NCBI GenBank assembly: GCA_021234155.1
Contig: JAJEKV010000177.1
Coordinates: 622,001-686,000 of the forward strand
Origin: Isoetes taiwanensis
Lineage: Eukaryota > Streptophyta > Lycopodiopsida > Isoetales > Isoetaceae
Reading direction: 5' to 3'
Length of the DNA: 64,000 bases
Position numbers and translations under genes: made by a program. Position 1 is the first letter of the stretch. Each line of letters opens with the position of its first letter. The notes under the pieces were generated by a model, which was given only the letters and a program-made list of their open reading frames with translations, was not told where the DNA came from and searched no databases. Of this stretch, positions 42,887 through 55,366 are shown one piece after another.

Positions 42887-43703
42887 TGGAATTCACGAAT
42901 ATGGAGACCAAATGCACTGCGATGAAAAGGTAGTTGAAGCATATTCGTTTATAGGTAGTGCCAGAGGATATTCACGATATTGTTGCAGGGTAGCGGTTTG
43001 GGTCGAAATAGGCCTAGGGTTGGTGGATTTGCAAGCAGATCTACCTGACCACCACAATATTGCTACGTTAAATCAAGGGTAAAGAAGAATAAAAGAACTG
43101 TACGGCAAGGGGTTGGACGGAAGTAAATCGAGTGGAGGAAGAATTTGGAAGCTAGAGTTGTAGAAGAAGTGAGGGCAGAGGAATTCAATAGCCAATTTTT
43201 TGGGTCACCAATGCCAAGGTCATGCAAGAACATAGTTCTTAGAAGCTACTAAATCCAAAAAGAAGCAAACATGGTTAAAGACACACCTTTGCAAGCAGCT
43301 TCCCCCAATCCAACAGATTAGGCATTTTCGCCCTTGTTGCTCTAGTGGCACCAAGGAAGAATTTTGCTGATCCTTTTTTACTATTTTTGGGTTGCTGTAA
43401 ACTCTCGGTCACTTCTGTTGCTGGGCAGCCGCTCTCGAAACCGGCTAACCGGAGAGGTCTCTTGGGCAGATGGCAAGTATTTTGAGTGTGTGTTGCGGCT
43501 TAACGTGCTTGTGTGATCGCCATATATACATTTTAATACACATTTTGAAGCATAAAAAAGAGATCGAATGGCGGCGCGTGGGTTGTTAGGGAGATTCTCT
43601 TTGCTGTAGACTGGTAAGTTAAGCAAGTAATATTTTATATCTAATGCACGTCTTCTTGGTGTCTAACTTTGAGTCCTTTCCTCGTCCTTTGTAATTTGAT
43701 GAT
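42887..43703. other. 5' flank of the lectin kinase gene
   Basis: No exon is supported. A 72-codon ORF at 42864-43082 overlaps the copia LTR and is not recognised. The stretch probably includes the promoter of the kinase gene; no clear TATA box could be chosen. Confidence 0.4.
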
Positions 43704-44809
43704 ATGGGTTGTAAGTGTGATTCGATGGGGCATTTCTTGCTCATGCTGCAGCTCCTCATGTTGCCTGTCATTTCTCAACAGCAAAACTTTTCTCTTCTTC
43801 TTGATTCTGGTCATTCCAATCCCGTTCTCAAATTTCGTGGAGATGCAAGTCAAGATCTTGATCATGTGGAACTCACATCAATAAATGAGACATTCAGTGC
43901 TGGCCGCTTATATTACACAAAGGCAGTTCACCTTCGTGAGCCCTGCAATCCCAATAAGCTTCTTTCATTTAGCACTTCCTTTACCTTCCAAATTGCCATA
44001 CTTGTTGGCGCTTACCAACCAGGAGATGGAATGGCATTCTGCATAACATATGGAATGCCAGAATTCCCATTTATGGCGCTGGTGGTGGCTTAGGAATGGT
44101 TAATCAGTTTACAGATAAAGACACCATGTGGTTATTTGCAGTCGAATTTGATACTACACCAAATCTCGAATTCAATGATCCTACCCATGTTGGTATAGAC
44201 ATTAATAGTTTGCAATCTGTAGCGCTTGTTGTTGCCCCAAATAATCTAGCATTGGATATGAATTATACCCTTACTGCATGGGTAGATTACATATCTGCAA
44301 CCGAAGAAATTCAAGTCAGATTATCGAGGACCACAACAAAACCAGAAACTGCTTTACTTAGTCATGTTGTAAGTGATGTGATTCAAGATACCATGTATTT
44401 GGGGTTTTCTGCTGCAACAGGAGCTTATACAGAATTGCACAGAATGTATTCATGGAATTTCAGTGTCTCAGATTCGTTCCTGCCTAATTGTTCTACAAAT
44501 CAGCCTGTAACTAATAGTTCTGCAGTTCAGCCTATTACAAACAAGCAGAGTACATTAAGTGCGCCTATGCTGGTAGTATTGACTACATTATCTTCGTTAA
44601 CATGCATTTTTTTGTTTGCAGTAGGTTGGCTATGGTGCAAACTAAAGCAAAGAGACACCAAGCATGTCCTGCAATCTCCTATCACTACCTTCACATACAG
44701 CCAACTGAGGGCAGCTACAAAAAACTTTAGCCCTCGTAACCTACTTGGAAAGGGTGGATTTGGATCCGTCTATAAAGGAGACTTGGCAAATGGTACTGTG
44801 GTAGCTGTT
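43704..44809 (+). pseudogene. L-type lectin receptor-like kinase, 5' part
   Basis: The gene start codes for a signal peptide (start at MGCKCD or the next Met, MGHFLLMLQLLML), a legume-lectin domain ([65 protein letters not shown]), a transmembrane helix ([20 protein letters not shown]) and the first kinase subdomains ([34 protein letters not shown]). A frameshift near 44070-44074 (one T too few before TATGGC) splits the lectin domain; repaired in thought, the Gly-rich GAGGGGLGMV follows. The frame breaks at 44809 by insertion of a gypsy element just before the ATP-binding Lys. Such receptors sit in the plasma membrane and act in immunity and development. Confidence 0.95.
44805..44809. repeat. 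5-bp target-site duplication, left
   Basis: CTGTT directly before TGTTTGG of the left LTR; repeated at 55977-55981 directly after the right LTR's AACA end. Confidence 0.9.
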
Positions 44810-45422
44810 TGTTTGGGGTCTGGGTTCGGGAACTCCTGGAAGACAGCCCTCTGTGAGGACCTGTGGATCTAACAGGAGAGTCCGGGGGACTATGTCACGC
44901 GGGATTTGCAAGAAGAGAAGAAGAAGAAGAAAACAGAACAAATGAGAGGAAAATGATAAGCTTCCTTGATATCAATGATGAACATACATGAGCTCTCGCA
45001 ATAGAGAGAAAAACTGAAAGGAGACAAGACTCAAAACTCATCTAGAACTCATATGCGAGCTCTAGTCATATATATAGTACAATGGCCTTGGGCCCAATAT
45101 AGACACTCTGACTGATCTCGGTGCCGACTCCTGGAAGGAGGCCTGATTTGCAGGAATGTTGGCGGTGCCTCTTTAAATGCCTAGAATCACGCTGACGCTG
45201 ACACGGGCGGTGACGGGTCATCACTTGTCTGAGCGGCGCCTCTTGTTGACGGACGCAGGCTTTGACTGCGTGGTCTGCTGCTTGGTCTTCTGCTGAGCCT
45301 TTGATGGCTGACCCGTGTGCTGAGCCTTTGATGGCTGACCCGTGGCTGACTGAGGATCCTTGAGCTTGACCTGGTCTGTCGTATGCATGAATAGTCCTGT
45401 ACCAGGAGGCACAGGACTAACA
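44810..45422 (-). repeat. 3' LTR of the gypsy element
   Basis: 613 bp, TGTTTGG ... CTAACA. A TATATATA promoter-like run for the minus strand lies near 45068-45078. It differs from the other LTR by a few percent, mostly small indels and substitutions in the half next to the TGTTTGG end. The end of the extra ORF lies inside it. Confidence 0.93.
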
Positions 45423-48408
45423 CTCCCCCCCACCAAACGACACTCAGAGTGAAGAAAAGGAGGAAGGGTTTCTGAGGGCGGGAAGCCATCTGTCTGAAAG
45501 TGATCCTCACGGGAGTGAGGACGGGCACCATTATGGTACTGGCTAATGAGATCCTGGCGTGTTTGAAGAGCAGGAGGAGTGTTTTGGCCAAGGGCAGGAT
45601 CTGCATCAATAAGAAAGCGAGATCGTACCATGTCTTCAAGGGCAGCATGGGCGTCTGAAGAAATGTACTGACATTCCATGAGGAGGCAGGTCTGGAGGCC
45701 AAAGGCACTGACACTGGCATTCGGATTGCAGTGAAAAATGGGACGCTGCCGATTTAAGGAGCTTAGCAAAATGCATTTGAGAGCAGCACAAAAACCTGCT
45801 TGAAGATGGACTGAAGGATCAGGTGAGGTGGTGGCATTCTGCAAGAAGGTGTCAAGACCATGAAGCGCATCCGCCGGCCGTTGCCAACCACGCTCATTAG
45901 CAATATAGATCCAATTCGTGGTGGTATCCAGAGTGGCACCTTCTTCCCAATGTGAGCGGCGAACAAAACGTGGATCCCACCGGAGATCCGTCGAGATCTG
46001 AGGTGGAGTCCATCCGGCATGACCATCCATGACCTTGGTCCAAAAGGGGAGGCGCCAATCAGAAGTCAGGAACCTGGGGCGTGGAGGTACGCCCAGGGAA
46101 GCATAGGGAGAAGGAACCATGCCCGTGGGCGTGGGTTGCTGAGCGGTCTCCCTGAATTGACTGACAAGATCCGGATCAAGAGCTTGACACCAACGATCCC
46201 AAAGAGAAGCAGAGAGTTGAGAGTTGACAGGAGGGCTATCCCATCCCGTGGGGACCGTCTTGCTATCCAACAGAGCCCGTAATTGATTATAACCTGCGAG
46301 GTGCTGCATATAAATTTGTGCATAGGGAAGATCCTCGGGATGTCCTAGATACTTCCTTATCTGTTGCAGCGCTTCCGCTTGCCAGAGAGATAAATGATTG
46401 GCAAGCTCAGGCATGTACTCCTGATGAAGAGTGTGGGTCTGAGCATGATCCGCAAGATATGGATTGTTATCCTGAAGCACCCATTGCACAGTGGGGTCAC
46501 CCTGAAAGAGCTGGCGTGGCCCATTTCCGAAGTGTTCCTGTGTATCACCCAGATAGAAATCATGAAATATGTAAGCCATGGGCTGAACAACTCTGAAGGT
46601 GATAAAGTCTGGATCGGCACAGTGTATGAGATCAAAGACCACAAGGGCACAGCACAACCCTTTGTCTTCAATGGAGAGTTCTGGCCAAATCCGAAGAAAA
46701 TCTGCAGTGCTCAGGGGAATATCCACAGGTCCATCTGCCGCATGCCACTTCGAAAGGAAGAGGTGGCGGCGAGCAACCACATAATCGTGATAGCAGGAAG
46801 GAACTGGGAAGTCAACAGGCATTCTGTTAATAATGGCGGTATGGGCGTCAAGTTTTGCTTGAGCCTCATCAGCAGACTGAATAGCTTGCTGCAGCTGTTG
46901 TTCAAGATCACGGATCCGGTTGTCCTTTTCTAGCAGCAGGCGTGATTGGTCACGGACCCGTTTCTGAGAAGTGTTGACCTGGGAGGAGGATTTCCCCGGA
47001 GTATTGAGACGAAGCACGGCAATCTCCGCGTCATCAAGAATCTTCTGTTTCTGCACCTCTGTAAGCTGATCTTGAAGAGAGGTGAGCTGAGAGGTCTGTG
47101 TAGAAAGCTGAGCCGTCAAGGAGGCAATTTGAGCTTCCCGCTCTGTAAGGTTTTGAACTTGAGTGCTGAAATTTTCACAAAGTTCAGAGTACAAGGCGTT
47201 GAGCTTGGTAATATCTGCGTCCTTGGTATCCAGGAGAGCTTCTGTGGACTTGTTGTGCTCCAATAAATTCTGAATTTCTGATTGGAGCTGAGCCTGTTGA
47301 TCTGCAAGTTGGCTGATTTGATCTTGTGCACTTTTGAGATCTGTATGAGCCTGTAAGAGAGCTCCGTGCTTGTCTTGAAGTTTGGCCTCCAAAGTTGCAA
47401 CTTGGGCAGTGGCAGCTTGAAGGTCCCGGTGTACCGCATCAGAGGCCGCTAGTGCCATTTGAACCCCGTTCATAAGAGCGTCTTGGGATTCTTGTAACTT
47501 GAGGACAGCAGCTTGAGCATCCTGCTGATATTGATACAACAACTGACGAGGGTGTTGTGGTGGTGGAGCCGGCTGTTGCCTGGTTTGTGATGTTTGGGAA
47601 AGATGGTGTGAACTGGATGGTGTAGCTGAGGAGGAGACAGTGACATGGGTGTGCTGATTTTGGACATGACCAGGGGAAGAAGGGCGTGAAGTGCCAACTC
47701 GGTTAGTCAGTGGAAGGGACCGCTGAGTGGAAGTATGAGAATTTTGTGGTGTGGGAGGGAAGTAATGACGGATGAGGGCTTGAAGGTGGCCTCCCACAGA
47801 AACTTCAGAAATGGAAGTGGCACCCTGAAGGCGGTCCACTTCTTGGAGAAGACGATAGAACATCAATTGGGGCCAATCTATGTGGTGGTTGGAGTGTGTA
47901 GCAGTGATGACCATGTTATAGAAAGGCTTATTGATATGGGTGTTCTTGATAGAATACCCAAGGAACTTGCGCCACAGAAATTTAACAAAGGTTTCGTGAG
48001 GCTTGTCGATATTGGTCAGACGATGGACATTGGCATGATAAGGAGGTGCACCAAACTCTGTGACATCTAGATCCTGTATGGCAGACCATGATAAACAAGG
48101 GGTTTGCAAGGGAATATGAAATACCTCAGAAATCAAATGTTGAGTCAAATAAATGGTGGTGCCATCGACCACGCGTGGTGTATCCTCGCGGTCATTAACG
48201 ATATTGGCGATAAACCGCTTCAGTTGGTCGATTTGGAGCCTAAGGTCCATTTGAGAGAATTCAGAAAGCTTTTGTCGCTTCAAATGACTTCTTTATTTGG
48301 GCCAACAAGGGCTTCACGGAAAGTGGGCGCCAAGAAGGATCTGAACTCAAAAAGAGCCGGATCCTTGGGAGCAGTAGCTTGAAGTGTAGAAAATCTTGGT
48401 GCAGCCAT
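45221..48408 (-). CDS. Gypsy 3' ORF: coiled-coil protein of unknown function
   Basis: The open frame 48283-45221 has 1,020 codons. A better start is the Met at 48408 (MAAPRFSTLQATAPKDPALF), joined by one frameshift near 48285. Residues about 30-150 (DGTTIYLTQHLISEVFHIPL, FLWRKFLGYSI) recall the 'putative plant transposon protein' regions of other plant gypsy elements. About 190-270 is Pro/Ser/Gln-rich; about 270-490 is a long heptad-rich coiled coil (LTSLQDQLTEVQKQ); the rest is a Trp-rich globular part (LRWDPRFVRRSHW). The end is basic, with repeats of GQPSKAQ and KRRRSDK. It has no retroviral-type membrane anchor. It lies after the integrase, in the place of env-like ORFs, and reads through the polypurine tract into the LTR. 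Confidence 0.8.
45423..45431 (-). other. Polypurine tract of the gypsy element
   Basis: Minus strand GGGGGGGAG, preceded by TTTGGT, directly abuts the LTR (TGTTAGTCC). It would prime plus-strand DNA synthesis. The long 3' ORF reads straight through it. Confidence 0.85.
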
Positions 48409-49345
48409 GGTAACGATTTGCAGAAACGAAGAGTGATTCAAAGGCGGAGGACGAAAGCCAAGCACGGAGGACAAAGGCGCAGAGGAACGAAAAGGTTTTA
48501 GGGCGCAACCGGAGGCTTAAGAGGTATGAAGAGAGCTGGCCGGAGCCGTTGATGGTGCCAGGTGTCGAAAGATGCCAAGGAGTGTATTGAGAGGCAAAAA
48601 TTTGGCTAAGTCCCCGAAAAACGTAAGGGAGAAGCAATGAACGGTGAGGATGAGACGTGAGAGAAGGATCGGATGTGACAGGTGGCCAAATGACACATAT
48701 TAATTGTTGACGGGTATGAAAAGAAGCAAGGGCATTTAATGCAGGCAACTCGAAGTGGGATATCATGAAAACGAATGTGTCAGAGAGTACCCTGGCTAGA
48801 TTTGTGGCGGGAGAAAAGATTCTCAGTTTAGAAACAGCCTTGCATTGCAAACACGTTGGCGATTTGTGTGATTGGTCCACGTCGACAAGGATTTCCTCAG
48901 TTGGCTATATAAGACGAACCGGGGAGTAACGGCGGCATCCGATGGCGCCGGCATGATGGCTTCTTGGTTTGAACGAGGACCGCACTATGCCCACGAACCG
49001 TCGAGTGGATTACCCGCAAGATGAATTGTGCGGACCTCGGCGCTGCCACAATCGTGGGGCATTCGAATGGATTCGGCTGGTGTGCGGGATGGCTGAACAT
49101 CCCTACCGAAGACCAACGGGATGGAGGTGGTTCTGCACCTTCGCTGGGATCCTGAGCAGAACCTCTACCATCTCCTCCGCATCACCTCTGCTCCGAATCC
49201 GGAGTAGAGGGTTTTTCCTCTTAGGACTTAGTAGATAGGGCTCTGAGCCCGTTTTTGTATATAGGGCAGTGCCCATAGCGGAAATAGCTGGGCAGCGCCC
49301 GCATTTTGTAAAAAAATATCCACTATAATATAATATGCCGCCTTT
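48409..49345. other. Gypsy spacer between integrase and the 3' ORF
   Basis: No supported gene; overlapping frames on both strands (48347-48880, 48969-49238) have no recognisable product. It may carry the leader or splice acceptor for expression of the 3' ORF. Confidence 0.4.
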
Positions 49346-50552
49346 CTAGTCACTTTCTGTGGTGTTTGCTTCTTGAACTGTATCTGTTTGTTGATTGTCG
49401 CCTTTACGGTGATGAAATGTTTTGAGACGAAAACCATTAACCAATGTAGGTAATGGAGTGCCATCTAACTCTGCCAGTTGGAAAACGCTGGGTCTAACCA
49501 CTTGAACAATTTGATAAGGGCCAAGCCAACGAAACTTGAGTTTACCCGGAAAATTTTTGTACCTGGAATCATAAAGAAGAACCAAATCGCCTTCTTTGAA
49601 TGTTTTTGTCTTCAGACGTTTGTCATGTAAAGATTTTTGCAACTGTTGTCCATGAAGAACACGAATATAAGCATCCCTTCGAAGTTCATCCAACTGTTCT
49701 AATTGATAGACCCTTTCTTTGAGTGCGGCCGGTAGATTATGAGCAAAGAGCCCGGTTGAAAACGGAGTGTTGGAAGGATGTATTCAAACGGCATGAGAGC
49801 TTCCTGACCATAAACCAATTTAAAAGGAGTGTGACCGTAGCAATCTTGAAACAAGTATTGTAGGCCCAAAGAACGATGGGAAGTTTTGTTTGCCGGTCAG
49901 GCGGGGAAGCGTCACAAATTTTCTTGAGAATGGTGACCGAGTTTTGTTGGTGCTTTCTCGCCAACCCATTACCTTGAGGATAGTAAGGGGTGCTCTTGTG
50001 ATGATGTATCGGGGAGATAATCCGTCGGCTCCTTGATAGTATGATTGATGAAATGGACACCACGATCACCCACCATCTCAGGTGGGGCAGCCGAATCAAT
50101 CGTGATAATTTGTTGATAGAGGACCCTAGCCGTGCTTGCCGCGGTGTTGTGCGGAAGTGCACAAGCTTCGCCCCATTTGGTAGCGTGGTCGGTGAGAACC
50201 GAGAATGTAGCGGGCGCGGGTGTGCCGCCAGGATCTATAGGTCCCACAAAGTCCATTCCCCATTTGCCGGCGGGAAGTGGCGTGGCGGCCGGTGTCAAGG
50301 GAAGAGCGTCACGGGGGCGTGGGCGCCCCACCACCGCAAGCGTCCACGTCGGCGGGCGTGGGCGTGAGCATCTTTGAAGAGCGTGGGCCAATAATACCCA
50401 GCTAGAAGGATTTTTGCGTCCGTGGTGTCACCATGAAAATGACCACCACCTAGCCCTTGATGAGCTTCTCGAACAATATCACGGAACTTCATGAGGTAGA
50501 ACACGGCGTCGAAGGATGGTGTCCTTACCCTTTTTGTAGAGATGTCCCGCAA
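49346..50552 (-). pseudogene. Gypsy integrase, several frame changes
   Basis: Pieces in order on the minus strand: zinc-binding start at 50552-50330 (REAHQGLGGGHFHGDTTDAK, GYYWPTLFKDA; the two His are there, the Cys pair is lost by a frame change), catalytic core at 50290-50030 (GKWGMDFVGPID with the first Asp, VLTDHATKWGEA, VGDRGVHFIN with the second Asp), then YPQGNGLARKHQQN near 50000-49960, and the C-terminal GPY-like part at 49693-49346 (FKEGDLVLLYDSRYKNFPGK, LKFRWLGPYQIVQVV, VNGFRLKTFH). No chromodomain follows. Confidence 0.85.
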
Positions 50553-50627
50553 CCATGGTGTAGTCCGCGGACCTCGCGAGAAAATTGATGGCGGCGGATT
50601 GTCGCTTGGCGGGAGAGAGCGTCTGTC

Positions 50628-51960
50628 TTACGGTGGAAGAGCACCTGTGAGGAGGTACTGCTGAAAATCATGGAACCAATGTGGTGTTGCCGTGACTAAA
50701 AAGAGTCGAGCATCGGAAAAGGCGTCCCGAGACTCGGTTGAGGGATCATCTCGTATGGATGCGTGAAAGATAATCCGGGCGACATGAGATTTGCCGGCCT
50801 TATGAACGATTTCAAAAGGAGCAAATTCTTGGAGAAGAAGGACCCAACGAAAATAATGCGGCCGGGCGTGGACTTGTTGATCAAATAAAGGAGTGCTTGG
50901 TGGTCCACAAAGAACTTGATTTGACTGCCCAAAAGGTAGTGACGGGAAGCGTTGGACCTGAAAAATGAGACCCAAAAGCTTCACGCCTGTGGGCGAGAAT
51001 AGTTGCGCCACAGAATTGAGTTTTCTGGCGGCGTGGCGATTTGGTTTGTCGGTGTCGCGATCATATTCTTGAGAAAGAACAGCTCAATAGCAAACGCCGA
51101 GACATCGACATGAACATGAAAAGGCTTGTCCCATTGAGGAGGAACAAGAACCGGTGCCTGAGTAAGCAAAAGCTTTAGCTGTTGGAAAGCAGCATCCGCC
51201 TGGGAATTCCAAGCCCAGGTGGATTCGTCACCCGTGAGTTTATGAATGGGATCTGCAATGGCTGCTAGTCCAGGTATGAAGGTGGAGTAATAATTGACCT
51301 TACCCAGGAAAGAGCGTGTCTCCTTGATATTGGCTGGTGCTTGAGCCTTGAGCACACAACTGATTTTGGCAGGATCTGTGGTGATACACCTTTCGACAAC
51401 ATGGCCCTAACGGAACACCGGAGGGTGGCGCAAAAGGTGCATTTCTCAGGATTGAGACTAATGCCGGACTCATCACATTTCTGGAAGACGAGTTCCAATT
51501 TATCCAAATGGTCATCCATGGAACTGTAGGCAGAGAAGTCATCTTGAAAAATTTGCAAGAAGGGATTTTCCTTCATGAAATCATGAAAAACTGAGAGCAT
51601 GATGCGTTGAAACGTTGATGGAGAGTTTGATAATCCAAAAGGAACCACCTTGTAGGCAAAAGTGCCCCACGGGGTGGTGAAAGTAGTCTTGAGTTGATCA
51701 GATTCTTTGATTGAGATCTGATTGTAGCCAGAAAAACCATCCATGAAGGAGTACATCTCATGTCCAGCCACTTCTTCGAACCACCGGTGCGTGAAGGGAA
51801 GTGGAAAATGATCACGCTCTGTGGCCTGATTGAGTTTCCGGTAGTCCACACAGGCCTTGGATCTTACCATTGTGTTTGAGGGCAATGGCGATGGGGCTCA
51901 CCCATTGAGAATGTTTGACCTCATAGATCAAACCCCAACGGCAAGGAGTTTGTCAATTTC
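50628..51960 (-). pseudogene. Gypsy reverse transcriptase and RNase H
   Basis: RT: SQWVSPIAIALK in a frame near 51880-51920, then KACVDYRKLNQATERDHFPL, YSFMDGFSGYNQI (catalytic Asp), VVPFGLSNSPSTFQRIM and FQDDFSAYS, with QDD where most gypsy RTs have LDD. RNase H and connection: RSFLGKVNYYSTFIPGLAAI, FQQLKLLLTQAPVL, FHVHVDVSAFAI and KFFVDHQALLYLINKSTPG. At least three frame changes split the region. Confidence 0.88.
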
Positions 51961-52734
51961 GCCTTGACGCGATCCGCGGTAATTAGGGTTGAGCGGAATG
52001 CTGTCGTTGCTAAACGGTCGGTGCATCGATTTGGTAGGAATGGTGAGTTCCCCAAGCTTTTGTTGATTCCCGAAGATCTCTCAGAACTCGGTAAAAATGT
52101 GTTTGAATTTTTGAGCGGCTTGGCGGCCCTGTTGCGATAAGGGGCGGAAAGATTTGCAAAAGAATGCGACACGGGTTGATTGTTGCCCACGTCCACGATC
52201 TCGACTTCGAGTCCGAATATGGGGTATTACTTCGAGTATCCCGGACAATGTGTGCAGGAGGTTGGAGCATAACCGGATCGCGTGGCACTGCGTGGTGAAA
52301 AAGAGGGGTTCTTGAGTTTCATCCAGCGAGAGGTTGCTTCATGGCGGCGTGTACATCAACAGGAGTTGCGGGGAGATTGACATCTCGAAAAGTGATCAAC
52401 ACGTTGGATTCGATTGCAAGGAGCGGGTAAGGGTCAAGCAAAGCGACCACGGCACGGTCCCGATCAAGAGTCATTTCTCCCCAAGGATCAGCATATTCGG
52501 GGTAGGATGACAGAGGCGGACTTCGCGAGTGGAGCTGAACTTGATAAATATTACGAGCTTCTTCCCGAATCGGTTATGCGAGAGAGGGTTCGCATGTTCA
52601 ACGAAATGATCCTGCCTGTTTGCAAGTCCATGGTGGCATTGAGATGACCATCTGTGATGACTAACTGGTCCGTGGCCCAGTAATGGATACTCTTGGCTTG
52701 GCGGAGAAAAGGTCTGCCGACCAACATTTCATAG
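51961..52734 (-). pseudogene. Gypsy protease-RT linker, degraded frames
   Basis: Short minus frames (52010-52288, 52551-52793) continue the polyprotein between protease and RT but with frequent frame changes. The piece FGKSGEDPGDYEMLVGRPFL near 52730-52770 is the end of the protease region (the -GRPFL motif of plant gypsy proteases). Confidence 0.6.
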
Positions 52735-53008
52735 TCACCTGGATCTTCGCCCGACTTTCCAAACTCCAAATTCCATGGGGAAGCGGAGATCACCGATGTT
52801 GATGTGAAGAAGAGGTGTGGCCTTGAGGTCGCGTGATATGGCCATTAGCCAACTTGATGTCATATGGGGCACGAAAGAGTTGTGTGATGCCCATTTGTTT
52901 GCGGAGTTTATCCGTGATGAGATTGACTGCGCTACCTCCATCTATTTGAACATGGTTGACTTTGTGATTACCCACCGTGGCATGGACCGTGGGTGTAGAG
53001 GTAGCCAC
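52735..53008 (-). pseudogene. Gypsy aspartic protease
   Basis: Frame 53008-52790 reads NHKVNHVQIDGGSAVNLITD followed by KLRKQMG. The D-G-G-S-A catalytic loop and following N-L-I are typical of plant gypsy proteases. A frame change near 52810 moves to the next piece. Confidence 0.8.
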
Positions 53009-53208
53009 GGCCCCAACTAGAAACGGTCGGGAGTGGTAACCGGTCCTTGAGAGCGGGGCCGAGTTTCAAAATGGTTGCCAAGCTTAAAAGGAATCTTGAT
53101 CTTGGCTAGCTCCTCTTGGAGTTCTAGAGGCACATGAGAAAAAGGATCTGCTTGGTTCCACTCTTCTTTGGAGTGCGTGGTAGTGAAGCGGCAACTTCTT
53201 TGAGTAAG

Positions 53209-55160
53209 TCAACCTCTGCAACAATATTGGGATACGTCACGAGGCGTGGAGGTTGAGATGTGGAAGGTGTATCTTGTCTTTGTTGAGCTCGGTGGTGGCA
53301 TGAACGTTTGCCAATGTCGCGCCTTCAAAATTGCTTGCATGAGGTTCAAAATGCTTTGGCGAACTTTTGGCATGACATGTGGCATGAGCTTCTCCAAGTC
53401 AGGTGCAAAGTGAACCTTTTTTTCGTCCTCATGAGGAATGGTGTCAACTGCAAAGGCAGGTTGCGTGCCATTCGGAATAATGGTCAAGGGACGTGATGCC
53501 TTGGTCTGGCGTGAAACTAAACCAACCCAATTTGACGGCTGGACTGGAGGATTAAGTGCCTGAAAAATTTCCTCCTGTGCTTGTTGATCCAGCTGAGGTT
53601 GATTTGCTGGAGCTGGTTGATAGCGTGATTGCTGAGGCGCTCTTGGTGGCTTCTTAAGAACTGGTCTCGGGCCTTGTTTGCCATTAGCAATCCAGAGTTG
53701 GTAAGCCGTGAGGCGGACCGATGTGGTCTGATTTGTGCCAGGAAGCTGTACCTGAACTTGTGGAAGTTGAGGACACGCCGTGGTGGTATGACCCCATTCT
53801 TGACAGTGATAACACTGAGCTTTAGAAGGATCAAAAGAGTATGCGTGGGTTGGATCCCCGTTGTTGCTCCTCTTTGCTGATAGAGTTGAGTGGGTTGCAC
53901 CTGAAGTGGTGGGCTGGCGATAGTCGCGATTGTTCTTTGAGGTGTGGTTTGCACTTGATAAACCATTTTGTTGCGAAACGGTGTGGGATGAGTCTTGAGT
54001 GCACTCTTCCGGTGGCATGATTGCACATGTTGCATAAACTTTGCAATGAGGCGGGCCATTGGTGGAGTTGCACTCATTTGCCAAATGGCCTTGGTATTTG
54101 CAAATATGGCACCAGATCGATTAGCTACTGTGGATTAGCGTGTTGGTGGCGAATGTACGTCTGTGGAACCATGGCGAGGTGGAATGAGCGGGAGCTCTTG
54201 AAGAGCCACGCCTCCGGGAGGAAACATTGACCGAGTGATTGACAAGATCGATAGCCTTGCTCCAAAGTCTTGGGGCCGCAGTATTGATCATGAGTCGAAT
54301 AGCCGGAGGAAGTCCTTGGAGAAACCGGACCAAAATCGGCTCTGTGTGGGGTACTCCTTGAGCTTACTTAGCGAGAATGTGAAGTCGATCCATAAAATCC
54401 CTGGCGGACCTCAGAGTGGGCTCTTGTTGAAGTTCATTGAGTTGCTTGAGATGAAGTTGATCATCATCCGTGGTCCCATAATGAGAGCCGAAAAGCGTTC
54501 GCATTTCCGACCCGATCTTGTTTCCAATGGCTTTTGTTGGACATGAGCCATTGATGAGGAGAGCCACGCAGGGTGGTGGAAAAGATGTGGAATTTCAGTT
54601 GAGGTTGCGCATGACCATTTAGGACAGCTAGAGCCTCAAATTCTTCCATGTGGGCCTGAGCACTTTGGTCTAAGGGTTTGCCTTTCGTGTTGCCAAAGGT
54701 GGGATAAGTCAGTTTCAGAGTCTGAAAGGTAGATGTGAAAGTGCTTGGCTGGACAGGAACAGTATAGTGAGGATATTGAGGTTGAGTTGGATGTGGCATG
54801 GTGCCTGAAGGACCCGGATGAAGGGGTGACTGCGGTTGAGGAACTGAAGTTGCTGGAGCATTGGTTTTGAGATCTGTAAGGTTGTAAACAGGAAGGGCAG
54901 TGGGAAATGTAGGGAAAGGATATTCTTGGGTAGGCGCAAAAGACGCGTGTGGATATCCTTGCCCACCCCCGGAGATGATGGTTGTGAAGGAAGAGGCGAT
55001 GGCCCAAGAATGATGGATGTAGGCATGTTGTGGGGGTATGAAAGTACGGTTGAGAAGGTTGAGCCCGATAGGGCTCCCCGAGATAGTGATGAGGGGACCG
55101 AGGTTGTGAGCAATGTTTGCACGCGGTTGGGGCGGGGGCGGGGACCCAGACAGACACGAG
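53209..55160 (-). pseudogene. Gypsy gag with two zinc knuckles, frameshifted
   Basis: Gag pieces in order: 55157-54636 (Pro/His-rich), 54799-54464 (FTSTFQTLKLTYPTFGNTKG, FEALAVLN, LRGSPHQWL), 54567-54364, 54333-54121 (FLQGLPPAIRLMINTAAPRL) and 54084-53209. Zinc knuckles of the C-x2-C-x4-H-x4-C type lie at CHICKYQGHLANEC (about 54111-54070) and CYHCQEWGHTTTAC (about 53814-53773), with a third Cys-rich stretch between. At least four frame changes. Confidence 0.85.
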
Positions 55161-55366
55161 GGGTTGGTGGCGGACCGAGCCCCTAGGCCCGAAGATGGCC
55201 TCCCTCTATGTCATAAGCGTATCCATACATGTCGCAACAGTTTCCCGACGATGGCGCTCAAGCGAGAGGGCGTCGAGAAAGGAGTTCTTACGGCGTGAAA
55301 TTTCTGACGGACATGGCGGCGAGTAAAGAAAGTAGGATGGAATCCCGGACCGGCGGCCGGCGGCGG

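Noticed and set aside
45987-48382. Plus-strand ORFs inside the gypsy 3' ORF region (46019-46282, 46394-46933, 47735-48070)
   Set aside because: Antisense shadows of the 1,020-codon frame.
50041-50377. Plus-strand GC-rich ORFs opposite integrase
   Set aside because: Antisense shadows; the minus strand carries the integrase catalytic blocks.
55340-55366. tRNA primer-binding site next to the gypsy 5' LTR
   Set aside because: The GC-rich sequence does not begin with TGG and matches no primer tRNA end that I could recognise.
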